Source of the DNA: Flavobacteriales bacterium BRH_c54
GTDB taxonomy: Bacteria > Bacteroidota > Bacteroidia > Flavobacteriales_E > Vicingaceae
Direction of reading: 5' to 3'
Assembly: GCA_000961845.1 (NCBI GenBank)
Contig: LADZ01000054.1
Coordinates: 1-64,000 of the forward strand
DNA: 64,000 nt
Positions 34,462 to 43,251 of this stretch are shown in pieces (positions within the stretch are counted from its first letter, which is position 1; each line of letters opens with the position of its first letter). Both the position numbers and the translations under genes were made by a program. The notes below the pieces were generated by a model that was not told the origin of the DNA, searched no databases, and saw nothing but the letters and a program-made list of their open reading frames with translations.

Positions 34462-37400
34462 ATGTTTGAACAAATAAAAAACATACTTTTCTCAACAAAA
34501 CTTACTGCTGTTCTTTTATTTATTTTCGCCTTTGCCATTGGATTAGCCACCTTCATAGAAAATGATTACGGCACTCCTGCATCAAAAGCCATTATTTTTA
34601 ATACTAAATGGTTTGAGGTATTAATGGTTTTAATGGCCATTAACTTCTCAGGCAACATTTTTAAATACAAACTTTATAGAAAGGAGAAATTAGCCATTTT
34701 AATGTTCCACCTTGCTTTTGTTATTGTAATTATTGGAGCAGGAATTACTCGCTACATTAGTTATGAAGGAAGCATGCACATTAGAGAAGGTGAAATGAGC
34801 GACAAAATAGTTTCGGCAGATACTTATTTTCAATTTAAGGTGGATGATGAAAAAATGCAATATACTTTTGACAAATTGCTTTTCTTAAACCCCAGGTACA
34901 ATGAAAAGTTTTCGCACAGTTTTACCTTTGAAGGAAAAGAAATAGAAGTAAAATACAAAGATTATATCCCCAATTCTATTGATACGGTTATTCCTACCGA
35001 AAATGGCAAAACCATTTTAGAAATAGTTACTACAGGTCAGAGCGGAAGAGTATCACAATATATTGAAGACGGTAAAATTGTTTATTTTGGTGGAATACCT
35101 GTTTCCTACAATCATAATAAATTTGATGAAACTATTAAGATTAATGATACCGATAGTGGAATAACCATTAAATCTCCTTACGACATTTCGTACTTAAGCA
35201 TGGACGACCAAACTACAGGAATGTTAGACGCTAATGAAACACACTTTTTCACTCAACGAAAATTATATACTGTAAACAATGTCCAGCTGGTTTTTAAAGA
35301 AACACATAAAAACAGTAAAATTGAAAAAATTAGTGCTGATAAAAACAACAAAAATGGAGAGGATGCTTTAGTTGTTGATGTAATCTCCGGTAACGACTCA
35401 AGAGAAGTTACACTTTTTGGTGGTAGAGGTTATGTTTCTCCAAAAACTATTTTCCAACTAAATGGCTTAAATTTTTCACTTGCTTATGGTTCCAAGCATT
35501 TTTATACGCCATTTAAAATTAAATTAAACGACTTTACCTTAGAAAGATATCCTGGCTCTAACAGCCCTTCTTCTTACGAAAGTAACGTAACACTTTATGA
35601 TGAACGTAATGAAGGTTTTGAGCATACCCAACGAATTTACATGAACAATGTATTAGATTATGATGGTTATCGTTTTTTCCAATCTTCTTATGATAATGAT
35701 GAGTTAGGAACGGTACTTTCTGTCAACCACGATTTTTGGGGAACAACAGTTACTTACATTGGTTATTTCTTTCTATTTTTAGGAATGATTTTAACCTTAT
35801 TCAGCAAAAAATCAAGGTTCTTAACCTTAAGAAAAAGCATTGATAAACTGAAAAAACAACGAGTTGCTAACCTATTATTAATTGCAGCATTTTTATCTAT
35901 TCCAAGCACAGCACTTAAAGCACAACACAACCACGACAGTCACCAACATAGCGAAGAAACAGTAATGGATGCTTCGCATGCCCAAAAATTTGGAAAAATC
36001 ATCATTCAATCTCCTGATGGAAGACTAAAACCCATTAATACTTGGGCTTCTGAAGTATTAAGAAAAGTTGCTCGTAAAGATAAACTTAACGGACAAACTC
36101 CCGAACAAGTGCTTTTAGGAATGCTTTATAATCCGAGACATTGGCAAGAACAACCTATGATTTATATTAATAGGAACATAGAGCAACTCCAAAAAGAGTT
36201 AAATGCCAAAAACAACTACGCTACTTTCTTCGATTTTTTTGACCATGATTTTAATTATGTACTGAGCGAACAAGTAAAAGAAGCTACCCGAAAAAAACCG
36301 GGAGAACGCTCTAAATATGATGATGAAGTAATTAAAGTGGATGAAAGAATTAACATTTGCTACATGGTTTATGAGGGAAGTTTATTGAGACTTTTCCCTA
36401 AACACAAAGATCCTAACGACACGTGGTATAGCTTTTTAGATTACAAAAAATTTGAAACACACGATTCTATTTTTGTAAAATCGTTTTTACCTCTATATTT
36501 TAATGCCATTCATCAATCTTTAGATGAAAATAATTGGGAAATTGCCGATAGCACTTTAAAATATTTGGATGATTACCAAAAGAAATTTGGAGCTTCAGTT
36601 TACCCAAGTAAAACAAAAATAAATGTAGAAGTAGCTTACAACAAAATCAATATTTTCAACCTTTTATTTAAGCATTATGCCATTATAGGTATCCTAATGC
36701 TTATCTTCCTTTTTATGGATATTTTTAATCCTAAAAAATGGAAAACTACAGCTATTAACGCACTAAGTATCATACTGTTTCTTCACTTTATAGCTCACAC
36801 AGGTGGATTGGCTGCTCGTTGGTATATTTCTGGACATGCTCCTTGGAGTAACGGTTATGAATCTATGATTTTTATTGCTTGGGCAACATTATTGGCAGGA
36901 TTTATTTTCTCCAAAGCCAATAAAATGTCTTTAGCATCAACAGCAGTATTAGCATTTGTCATCTTATTTGTTGCCAACCTCAACTGGCTCGATCCGGAAA
37001 TTACACCTTTAGTTCCTGTTTTAAAATCATATTGGTTAATGATTCACGTTGCTATAATGACGGGCAGCTACGGATTTTTAGCCTTAGGAGCATTGCTTGG
37101 CTTCCTTAACTTATTGTTGATGATATTTAAAACCAATAACAACAAAAATAGAATTGATAACACCATCAAACAAATCACCTATACCATAGAAATGACCTTA
37201 ATCGTAGGTGTTTTTATGGCTGCCATAGGAACTTTCTTAGGTGGAATTTGGGCAAACGAAAGCTGGGGAAGATATTGGGGATGGGATCCTAAAGAAACAT
37301 GGGCGTTGGTAATTGTAATGTATTATGCCATGTTACTACATTTACGACTTATCCCCGGAGCAAATGGAAAATATTTATTTAATTTACTCGCTGTATTAGG

Positions 37401-37581
37401 AATTGGAGTAGTAATAATGACTTATTTTGGAGTAAATTATTATTTATCAGGCTTACACTCTTATGCCGCAGGAGACAGTATGCCTTTCCCAACTTCTCTT
37501 AAATATTTAATTGTAATTGTTGTAGTTACAGCAATAGCAGCCTATTTTAAAAACAGACATAATAAAATTAAAAAAATATAA
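34462..37581 (+). CDS. ccsBA: fused cytochrome c biogenesis protein CcsBA
   Basis: Exports haem and attaches it to c-type cytochromes (system II). The 1039-residue protein fuses a ResB/CcsB half and a CcsA half. N-terminal membrane helices (~13-35, 55-75, 80-100) are followed by a large periplasmic domain (~105-420), another helix (~430-450) and a second periplasmic part (with a His-rich spot HNHDSHQHSEE). The C-terminal half (~740-1035) has multiple helices and the haem-handling WWD motif WANESWGRYWGWDPKETWA near residue 935. Fused CcsBA is typical of Bacteroidota and epsilonproteobacteria. It implies c-type cytochromes and respiration. Glutamate dehydrogenase follows after 11 bases. Confidence 0.95.
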   Translation: MFEQIKNILFSTKLTAVLLFIFAFAIGLATFIENDYGTPASKAIIFNTKWFEVLMVLMAINFSGNIFKYKLYRKEKLAILMFHLAFVIVIIGAGITRYISYEGSMHIREGEMSDKIVSADTYFQFKVDDEKMQYTFDKLLFLNPRYNEKFSHSFTFEGKEIEVKYKDYIPNSIDTVIPTENGKTILEIVTTGQSGRVSQYIEDGKIVYFGGIPVSYNHNKFDETIKINDTDSGITIKSPYDISYLSMDDQTTGMLDANETHFFTQRKLYTVNNVQLVFKETHKNSKIEKISADKNNKNGEDALVVDVISGNDSREVTLFGGRGYVSPKTIFQLNGLNFSLAYGSKHFYTPFKIKLNDFTLERYPGSNSPSSYESNVTLYDERNEGFEHTQRIYMNNVLDYDGYRFFQSSYDNDELGTVLSVNHDFWGTTVTYIGYFFLFLGMILTLFSKKSRFLTLRKSIDKLKKQRVANLLLIAAFLSIPSTALKAQHNHDSHQHSEETVMDASHAQKFGKIIIQSPDGRLKPINTWASEVLRKVARKDKLNGQTPEQVLLGMLYNPRHWQEQPMIYINRNIEQLQKELNAKNNYATFFDFFDHDFNYVLSEQVKEATRKKPGERSKYDDEVIKVDERINICYMVYEGSLLRLFPKHKDPNDTWYSFLDYKKFETHDSIFVKSFLPLYFNAIHQSLDENNWEIADSTLKYLDDYQKKFGASVYPSKTKINVEVAYNKINIFNLLFKHYAIIGILMLIFLFMDIFNPKKWKTTAINALSIILFLHFIAHTGGLAARWYISGHAPWSNGYESMIFIAWATLLAGFIFSKANKMSLASTAVLAFVILFVANLNWLDPEITPLVPVLKSYWLMIHVAIMTGSYGFLALGALLGFLNLLLMIFKTNNNKNRIDNTIKQITYTIEMTLIVGVFMAAIGTFLGGIWANESWGRYWGWDPKETWALVIVMYYAMLLHLRLIPGANGKYLFNLLAVLGIGVVIMTYFGVNYYLSGLHSYAAGDSMPFPTSLKYLIVIVVVTAIAAYFKNRHNKIKKI

Positions 37582-37592
37582 ATACTAATACT

Positions 37593-38852
37593 ATGAGTGC
37601 AACAATAATAGAAGCTGAACAAATGAAGGAGTTACTTAACAAATTCGAAAATAAACAACCAGAAATAGTTTTTGAATGGAACGATGCTGAGACCGAAGCA
37701 AAAGGCTGGGTAGTAATCAATTCTCTTAGGGGCGGTGCTGCCGGTGGCGGAACAAGAATGAGAGTAGGTTTAGACAAGCATGAAGTAACCTCTTTAGCCA
37801 AAACCATGGAAGTAAAATTTACTGTTGCAGGACCTCCAATTGGTGGAGCAAAATCAGGAATTAATTTCGATCCTAATGATCCAAGAAAAGAAGGTGTTTT
37901 AAGAAGATGGTATGCAGCGGTAACGCCATTGCTAAAACATTATTACGGAACAGGTGGCGATTTAAATGTAGATGAAATTCATGAAGTTATCCCAATTACT
38001 GAAGATTCTGGTGTTTGGCACCCTCAAGAAGGTGTTTTTAATGGTCATTTCCAACCTCGTGAAGCTCAAAAAATAAATAGAATTGGTCAGTTAAGACAAG
38101 GCGTTTTAAAAGTTATTGAAGATCCAAAATATACACCAAGTGTTGAAAGAAAATACGTAATAGCAGATATGATTACCGGTTATGGTGTGGCAGAATCTGT
38201 AAAACACTTTTATAATATTTATGGAGGCAACTTAAAAGACAAAAGAGTAATCGTTCAAGGTTGGGGAAATGTAGGTTCAGCAGGAGCGTATTATTTAGCC
38301 CAAGAAGGGGCTAAAATTGTTGGAATTATTGATAGTGTTGGTGGTTTAATCAAGCCTGAAGGATTTTCTTTATCCGAAATTAAAGAACTATTCTTAACTA
38401 AATTAGGCAATAAACTAAATGCTCCCAACATGCTTTCTTTTGATGAAGTAAATGATAAAATTTGGGATTTAGATGCCGAAGTTTTCTTACCTTGTGCTGC
38501 ATCAAGATTAATTACCCAAAACCAAGTTGAACGAATGATTGCTAAAGGAATGGAAGTAGTTTCTTGTGGTGCTAATGTTCCTTTTGCTGATCCTGAAATA
38601 TTTTTTGGTTCCATTGCAGATTATGCAGATAATCATATTAGTATAATTCCAGATTTTATTGCTAATTGTGGGATGGCAAGAGTTTTTGCTTACTTAATGA
38701 GCAACGATTTAGACCAATTAGAAGACGAAGCTATTTTCTTAGACACTTCAGAAACAATAAGAAAGGCTATTGAAAACACTGCAGCTGAGAATAAATCTAA
38801 AACTAAAATTGCAAAAACTGCCTTCGGTTTAGCCCTAAAACAATTAGTTTAA
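37593..38852 (+). CDS. Glu/Leu/Phe/Val-type dehydrogenase, probably glutamate dehydrogenase
   Basis: A 419-residue dehydrogenase. The substrate part has GGGTRMRVGLDKHEV and FTVAGPPIGGAKSGINFDP with the conserved Lys; the catalytic Asp region is TGGDLNVDEIHEVIP. The NAD(P) domain has VIVQGWGNVGSAGAYYLAQE. The length and motifs fit catabolic glutamate dehydrogenases, converting glutamate to 2-oxoglutarate and ammonia, but leucine/valine dehydrogenase-like specificity cannot be ruled out. With pruA, 6.3 kb upstream, it could complete a proline-to-2-oxoglutarate route. It is 11 bases downstream of ccsBA, probably in one transcript. Confidence 0.88.
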   Translation: MSATIIEAEQMKELLNKFENKQPEIVFEWNDAETEAKGWVVINSLRGGAAGGGTRMRVGLDKHEVTSLAKTMEVKFTVAGPPIGGAKSGINFDPNDPRKEGVLRRWYAAVTPLLKHYYGTGGDLNVDEIHEVIPITEDSGVWHPQEGVFNGHFQPREAQKINRIGQLRQGVLKVIEDPKYTPSVERKYVIADMITGYGVAESVKHFYNIYGGNLKDKRVIVQGWGNVGSAGAYYLAQEGAKIVGIIDSVGGLIKPEGFSLSEIKELFLTKLGNKLNAPNMLSFDEVNDKIWDLDAEVFLPCAASRLITQNQVERMIAKGMEVVSCGANVPFADPEIFFGSIADYADNHISIIPDFIANCGMARVFAYLMSNDLDQLEDEAIFLDTSETIRKAIENTAAENKSKTKIAKTAFGLALKQLV

Positions 38853-38858
38853 AAATTA

Positions 38859-38888
38859 TTGTTTGCAAATAATATTATTGTAGATTTG
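38859..38888 (+). promoter_or_regulatory. nhaD promoter
   Basis: TTG (38859-38861), 19 bases, then TAGATTTG (38881-38888): a good fit to the Bacteroidota promoter. It lies 29 bases upstream of the nhaD ATG. Confidence 0.6.
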
Positions 38889-38917
38889 TCTCCAAATTTT
38901 TCTAAAAACATATAACA

Positions 38918-40273
38918 ATGGAAGTTTTTATAGTAGTAGTTTTCGTTTTAGGTTATTTAGCAATTACGCTTGAACATAGCTTAAAAATTGATAAATTAGT
39001 CCCTGCCCTTGCCATGATGGCGCTTGCATGGACGGGGGTTGCATTCGGATTGCAAGATTTTACAGGTTGGTTCGATTCTCATGCAAGTAAGTTAATAGAA
39101 GGTTTTGTCGACTTTTTACCAGAGGAAAAACACCACTTATTAGAAGCTACGCTACTCCACCATTTTGGAAAAACTTGTGAGATATTAATTTTCCTAATTG
39201 GAGCAATGACTATTGTTGAAATCATCGACCATTTTAATGGCTTTGCTACTATAAAAGGTTTTATCAAAACTAACAAAAAAAGAACCTTATTATGGATAGT
39301 TGCCATTTTGGGGTTTGTTTTATCAGCAATTATTGATAACCTTACTGCTACCATAGTTTTAATAACCATTTTAAGAAAATTATTACCTGATGCTAAAGAC
39401 AGAATATGGTATGCAGGCTTAATTATCATTGCTGCTAATGCTGGTGGAGCATGGTCTCCAATTGGAGATGTTACCACCACTATGCTATGGATGGGCAAAA
39501 AAGTAACTGCCGGAAAATTGGTAGAATATCTAATTGTTCCTTCATTACTGTGTATGGTAATTCCTGTATTAATAGGTAGCTTTTTACCTGCATTTAAAGG
39601 AACTTTTGAAAGTGGTGATGATACTGAACAAGCGACAAAAACAGGAAAATTGATGTTGTATTTAGGCTTGGCTTTAATTGTTTTTGTACCTATTTTCAAA
39701 ACAGTAACCCACTTACCTCCTTATGTTGGGATGATGTTCTCACTTTCAATAGTAGCATTAGTGGCAGAGTTCATTACCAATAAAAAATTTAGCTTAAACC
39801 AAATGCAGCATGGAGAAGATGCGGGACATCATAATAGTCCTACATTTAGAGCACTATCAAAAATTGAAATGCCTTCTATCCTATTCTTTTTAGGTATTTT
39901 AATGACTGTTGCTGCTTTAGAATCTTTAGGGTTAATCTTCAGTTTTGGCCAAGAAGTACAACAAGTAATGTCTAATGAGTTATTCATTTTATTATTAGGA
40001 GCAGGTTCTGCAGTTATAGATAATGTACCATTAGTTGCCGCAAGTATGGGGATGTATGATATGAGTGTTTTTCCAATGGACGACCATGTTTGGCATTTTA
40101 TAGCTTATGCAGCCGGAACAGGAGGAAGTATGTTAATTATCGGTTCGGCAGCAGGAGTTGTTGCTATGGGTATGGAGAAAATATCATTCTTTTGGTACTT
40201 AAAAAACATTGCTTGGTTAGCCTTAATTGGTTATGTAGCTGGCTATGCTTTTATGATGTTTTTCCATAGTTAA
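38918..40273 (+). CDS. nhaD: NhaD-type Na+/H+ antiporter
   Basis: A 451-residue inner-membrane protein with about 12 hydrophobic helices, of the ion-transporter superfamily. It exports sodium in exchange for protons. Landmarks: LSAIIDNLTATIVLITILRK, NAGGAWSPIGDVTTTMLW, and, in the second half, GAGSAVIDNVPLVAAS and AGTGGSMLIIGSAAGVVAMG. The repeated DN motifs (IIDNLT, VIDNVP) are typical of NhaD/ArsB-like antiporters. Presence of NhaD fits a marine or brackish lifestyle. It has its own promoter and is followed by repeat-like hairpins. Confidence 0.92.
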   Translation: MEVFIVVVFVLGYLAITLEHSLKIDKLVPALAMMALAWTGVAFGLQDFTGWFDSHASKLIEGFVDFLPEEKHHLLEATLLHHFGKTCEILIFLIGAMTIVEIIDHFNGFATIKGFIKTNKKRTLLWIVAILGFVLSAIIDNLTATIVLITILRKLLPDAKDRIWYAGLIIIAANAGGAWSPIGDVTTTMLWMGKKVTAGKLVEYLIVPSLLCMVIPVLIGSFLPAFKGTFESGDDTEQATKTGKLMLYLGLALIVFVPIFKTVTHLPPYVGMMFSLSIVALVAEFITNKKFSLNQMQHGEDAGHHNSPTFRALSKIEMPSILFFLGILMTVAALESLGLIFSFGQEVQQVMSNELFILLLGAGSAVIDNVPLVAASMGMYDMSVFPMDDHVWHFIAYAAGTGGSMLIIGSAAGVVAMGMEKISFFWYLKNIAWLALIGYVAGYAFMMFFHS

Positions 40274-40337
40274 GTTTTACTATTTTTCAACCACACAAAA
40301 CATAGCTACTCTAGCAACGTATCCCTTCAATTGGTTA

Positions 40338-40384
40338 AGCCCTGAAAGGGCTATGCCTATTTGGCGATGAATAAAGCTCATCGC
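40338..40384. repeat. two-hairpin element after nhaD
   Basis: The 250-base gap before rpsA holds hairpin AGCCCT-GAA-AGGGCT (40338-40352) and hairpin GCGATGA-ataaagc-TCATCGC (40364-40384). The AGCCCTGAAAGGGCT core is one I associate with an intergenic repeat common in Bacteroidota. It could also terminate nhaD transcription. Confidence 0.55.
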
Positions 40385-40420
40385 AAACTTTTAGATTATA
40401 CAAAATAGTAAAAAGATTAT

Positions 40421-40451
40421 TTTGATAAATAAAGAATAAAACCTACTTTTG
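40421..40451 (+). promoter_or_regulatory. rpsA promoter
   Basis: TTTG (40421-40424), 19 bases, TACTTTTG (40444-40451): an exact fit to TTTG-N19-TAnnTTTG. Transcription would start near 40457, giving a leader of about 90 bases to the preferred rpsA start. Confidence 0.75.
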
Positions 40452-40478
40452 CCCTCCTTAAAAAAGGACGGCCATTTT

Positions 40479-40530
40479 CAGCACATGGTCTTAAACAAAC
40501 CCTCTCTCATTGGTGCTGTGAAGAATGAGA
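40479..40530 (+). ncRNA. putative structured (pseudoknot-like) rpsA leader
   Basis: Two overlapping stems are possible: CAGCAC (40479-40484) with GTGCTG (40513-40518), and TCTCATT (40505-40511) with AATGAGA (40524-40530). Because the 3' half of the first stem lies in the loop of the second, together they make an H-type pseudoknot. The second stem contains an in-frame ATG at 40525, upstream of the preferred start at 40546. Translational autocontrol of S1 is a reasonable guess; no Rfam family match is claimed. Confidence 0.45.
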
Positions 40531-40545
40531 TACAAATTAAATAAA

Positions 40546-42516
40546 ATGACTGATAAAAAAAAGTCTGCCGATGAAGGCAAAGAAAAAAAAGTAGTAGCTA
40601 AAAAAACTACCACTAAAAAAACTGCTGAAACCAAAGAAAAAACGGAAGCTAAAGCCGAAAAAGCAGTTGAAGAAAAAGCAGAAACTCCTGCAAAAGAACC
40701 AGTAAAAAAAGCCGCTCCTGTTGCTAAGAAAAAAGAAGAAGTTAAGCCTCTAGCTGATTTCGATTGGGATAGAATTGGTAAATATGAAGAAACTTACTCT
40801 GCTGCTGAGAAAAAAGAATTAGAAGCTTTGTATGATGAAACTTTAAAAACTATCGGAAACGAGGAGGTTATTGAAGGTACTATCGTTGCTAAAACAAACA
40901 GAGATGTTGTTGTAAACATTGGTTTTAAATCTGAAGGGGTTATTTCTATTTCTGAATTCAGATACAACCCTGATTTAAAAGAAGGAGATAAAGTAGAAGT
41001 ATTCGTTGTAAACCAAGAAGACAAAAACGGACAACTTATTCTTTCTCATAGCAGAGCTAGAGCACTTAAAGCTTGGGATAGAGTTAACGAAGTTCTTGAA
41101 TCTCAAGAAATCGTTAAAGGTTATGTTAAATGCAGAACTAAAGGTGGTCTTATCGTTGATGTATTTGGTATCGAAGCATTCTTACCAGGTTCTCAAATTG
41201 ATGTTAAACCAGTTAGAGATTACGATATTTACGTTGATAAAATCATGGAATTCAAAGTGGTTAAAATCAACAAAGAATTTAAGAACATTGTAGTTTCTCA
41301 CAAAGCATTAATTGAAGCTGAATTAGAACAACAAAAAGTTCAAATTATTTCTAAATTAGAGAAGGGACAAGTATTAGAAGGTATTGTTAAAAACATTACT
41401 TCTTACGGTGTATTCGTTGATTTAGGTGGTGTTGATGGATTAATCCACATTACTGACCTATCTTGGGGAAGAATTAATCATCCGGAAGAAATTCTTGAAC
41501 TAGATCAAAAAATAAATGTTGTTATCCTTGATTTTGATGATGACAAAAAACGTATCGCTCTTGGTGTGAAACAATTACACGAGCACCCATGGGATAAGTT
41601 AGATGCTAACCTATCTGTTGGTGACACTGTTAAAGGAAAAGTTGTTGTTGTTGCCGATTACGGTGCTTTCATTGAAGTAATTCCAGGTGTTGAAGGTTTA
41701 ATTCACGTTTCAGAAATTACTTGGAGTAACCACTTAAAACCAGCTCAAGAATTCTTTAAAGTTGGTCAAGAAGTAGAAGCACAAGTATTAACATTAGACA
41801 GAGAAGAAAGAAAAATGTCTCTAGGTGTTAAACAATTAACTTCAGATCCTTGGGAAGATATCGAAACTAAATACAGTGTAGAATCTAAACACAAAGGAAA
41901 AGTTTCAAATATTTCTGACTTTGGTGTTTTTGTTGAATTAGAATCTGGTGTTGATGGATTAATCCACATCTCAGACTTATCATGGTCTAAGAAAATTAAT
42001 CACCCTTCTGAAATAACAAAACTAGGTGACGAAATTGAAGTAGTTATCTTAGAAATTGACAGAGAAAACAGAAGATTAAGCTTAGGACACAAACAATTAG
42101 AAGAAAATCCATGGGATGTATTCGAAACTGTTTTTGAAGTAGGCTCAACTCACGAAGGAACTGTTACTGAAATCACTCCTAAAGGCTTATACATTGTTTC
42201 TTTACAGTATGGTGTTGAAGGAATCGTTACTAAGAAAAATGCTGAAAAAGAAGACGGTTCATTCTTAGCAGTTGATGAAAAAGCATCATTTGTAATTGTT
42301 GAATTCAACAAAGGAGCTAAGAAAATTGTTTTATCTCATACTCAAACTTTTAGGGAAACTGAGGATGAAGTGAAACCAAAAGCTAAAGGAAAAGCAAAAT
42401 CTTCTTCTAACAGTGCAGTGAAAAAAGTAAATGATAACATCGAAAAAACTACATTAGGTGATTTAGATGCTCTTTCTAACTTAAAAGCTGATTTAGAAAA
42501 AGAAGAGAAAAAATAA
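40546..42516 (+). CDS. rpsA: 30S ribosomal protein S1
   Basis: A 656-residue S1 protein that binds mRNA and helps initiation. A Lys/Ala/Glu-rich N-terminal extension (~1-65) precedes six S1 RNA-binding repeats; typical units are GIVKNITSYGVFVDLGGVDG, GKVVVVADYGAFIEVIPGVE and GKVSNISDFGVFVELESGVD, each with a following LIHI/LIHVS segment. The charged Lys/Ser-rich tail is also usual in Bacteroidota. I prefer the ATG at 40546 (AATTAAATAAAATG context, MTDKKKSADEG) over the in-frame ATG at 40525, which lies in a predicted stem. A strong terminator follows 24 bases after the stop. Confidence 0.95.
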   Translation: MTDKKKSADEGKEKKVVAKKTTTKKTAETKEKTEAKAEKAVEEKAETPAKEPVKKAAPVAKKKEEVKPLADFDWDRIGKYEETYSAAEKKELEALYDETLKTIGNEEVIEGTIVAKTNRDVVVNIGFKSEGVISISEFRYNPDLKEGDKVEVFVVNQEDKNGQLILSHSRARALKAWDRVNEVLESQEIVKGYVKCRTKGGLIVDVFGIEAFLPGSQIDVKPVRDYDIYVDKIMEFKVVKINKEFKNIVVSHKALIEAELEQQKVQIISKLEKGQVLEGIVKNITSYGVFVDLGGVDGLIHITDLSWGRINHPEEILELDQKINVVILDFDDDKKRIALGVKQLHEHPWDKLDANLSVGDTVKGKVVVVADYGAFIEVIPGVEGLIHVSEITWSNHLKPAQEFFKVGQEVEAQVLTLDREERKMSLGVKQLTSDPWEDIETKYSVESKHKGKVSNISDFGVFVELESGVDGLIHISDLSWSKKINHPSEITKLGDEIEVVILEIDRENRRLSLGHKQLEENPWDVFETVFEVGSTHEGTVTEITPKGLYIVSLQYGVEGIVTKKNAEKEDGSFLAVDEKASFVIVEFNKGAKKIVLSHTQTFRETEDEVKPKAKGKAKSSSNSAVKKVNDNIEKTTLGDLDALSNLKADLEKEEKK

Positions 42517-42540
42517 TTTTTCTTTTTTAAAACAATAGTA

Positions 42541-42576
42541 AAAACTGCCTTGATGAATTTCAAGGCAGTTTTTTTT
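42541..42576 (+). terminator. strong hairpin terminator after rpsA
   Basis: Perfect 12-base arms AAAACTGCCTTG and CAAGGCAGTTTT with an 8-base loop, followed by TTTT. Confidence 0.92.
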
Positions 42577-42604
42577 AGATAAAATCAAAAAAATACAACA
42601 TAAA

Positions 42605-42644
42605 TTGCAACTACAAACAACTTAGTATCTATATTTGCAGATAC
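42605..42644 (+). promoter_or_regulatory. pyrR promoter with flanking palindrome
   Basis: TATATTTG (42630-42637) matches the -7 consensus and ends 7 bases before the ATG, so the mRNA may be leaderless or nearly so. A TTG at 42605-42607 is 22 bases upstream, slightly long. An inverted repeat GTATCT-N8-AGATAC (42625-42644) encloses the -7 box and touches the start codon, well placed for an operator. Confidence 0.55.
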
Positions 42645-43193
42645 ATGCAAAGTTCGGATAGAATCATATTAGACCCTAAACAATTTGAACTAACAATCAA
42701 AAGACTATCTCACCAACTTATTGAAAATTATGGTGACTTTAAAGACACTGTTATTATAGGACTTCAACCCAGAGGTTATTTCTTAGCAGAAAGAATTCAT
42801 CAAGAGTTAATGAAAATTGATGCAAAACTCGACATTAAACTCGGTTCGCTCGATGTTACTTTCTATAGAGATGATTTTAGAAGACAAGACACCCCTATTA
42901 TTCCGAACAAAACCGAAATTAATTTTATAATTGAAGACAAAAAAGTTATTCTGATAGATGATGTACTTTTTACCGGAAGAACCATACGCTCCGGATTGGA
43001 TGCTATGCTGGCATTTGGGCGACCAAAAACGGTTGAGTTACTGGTCTTAATAAACCGAAGATATAAAAGAGATTTGCCTATACAAGCAGATTATATCGGG
43101 AAAAATGTACATTCAATTGTTTCAGAAAGAGTTAAAGTAAACTGGAAAAATATTGATAAAGAAGATAAAGTAATTTTATACACACCGGAATAA
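42645..43193 (+). CDS. pyrR: PyrR-type bifunctional regulator/uracil phosphoribosyltransferase
   Basis: A 182-residue phosphoribosyltransferase of the PyrR family. The PRPP-binding loop VILIDDVLFTGRTI lies at ~103-116; PRGYFLAERIHQ is the substrate-side helix, and SLDVTFYRDDFRR is a PyrR-specific segment. PyrR converts uracil plus PRPP to UMP and, in Firmicutes, controls pyr mRNA by attenuation. No attenuator-like leader is seen here, so a regulatory role is uncertain. pyrB follows after 58 bases in the same direction. Confidence 0.95.
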   Translation: MQSSDRIILDPKQFELTIKRLSHQLIENYGDFKDTVIIGLQPRGYFLAERIHQELMKIDAKLDIKLGSLDVTFYRDDFRRQDTPIIPNKTEINFIIEDKKVILIDDVLFTGRTIRSGLDAMLAFGRPKTVELLVLINRRYKRDLPIQADYIGKNVHSIVSERVKVNWKNIDKEDKVILYTPE

Positions 43194-43198
43194 AGTGA

Positions 43199-43207
43199 TT
43201 AGAGATT
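43199..43207 (+). repeat. TTAGAGATT intergenic repeat motif, copy 2
   Basis: GATTAGAGATTAGAAGTTTT begins a few bases after the pyrR stop; the same word follows the proS and pyrB stop codons. Confidence 0.45.
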
Positions 43208-43251
43208 AGAAGTTTTGAGATTAAAATAACGATTAATAAATAACAACATAA

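Noticed and set aside
39066-39080. GGTTCGATTCTC resembling a tRNA T-loop.
   Set aside because: It lies in the nhaD coding frame and no cloverleaf can be built around it.
40525-40545. In-frame upstream ATG as the rpsA start.
   Set aside because: It lies in a predicted stem; the ATG at 40546 has a better AT-rich start context. It is not excluded.
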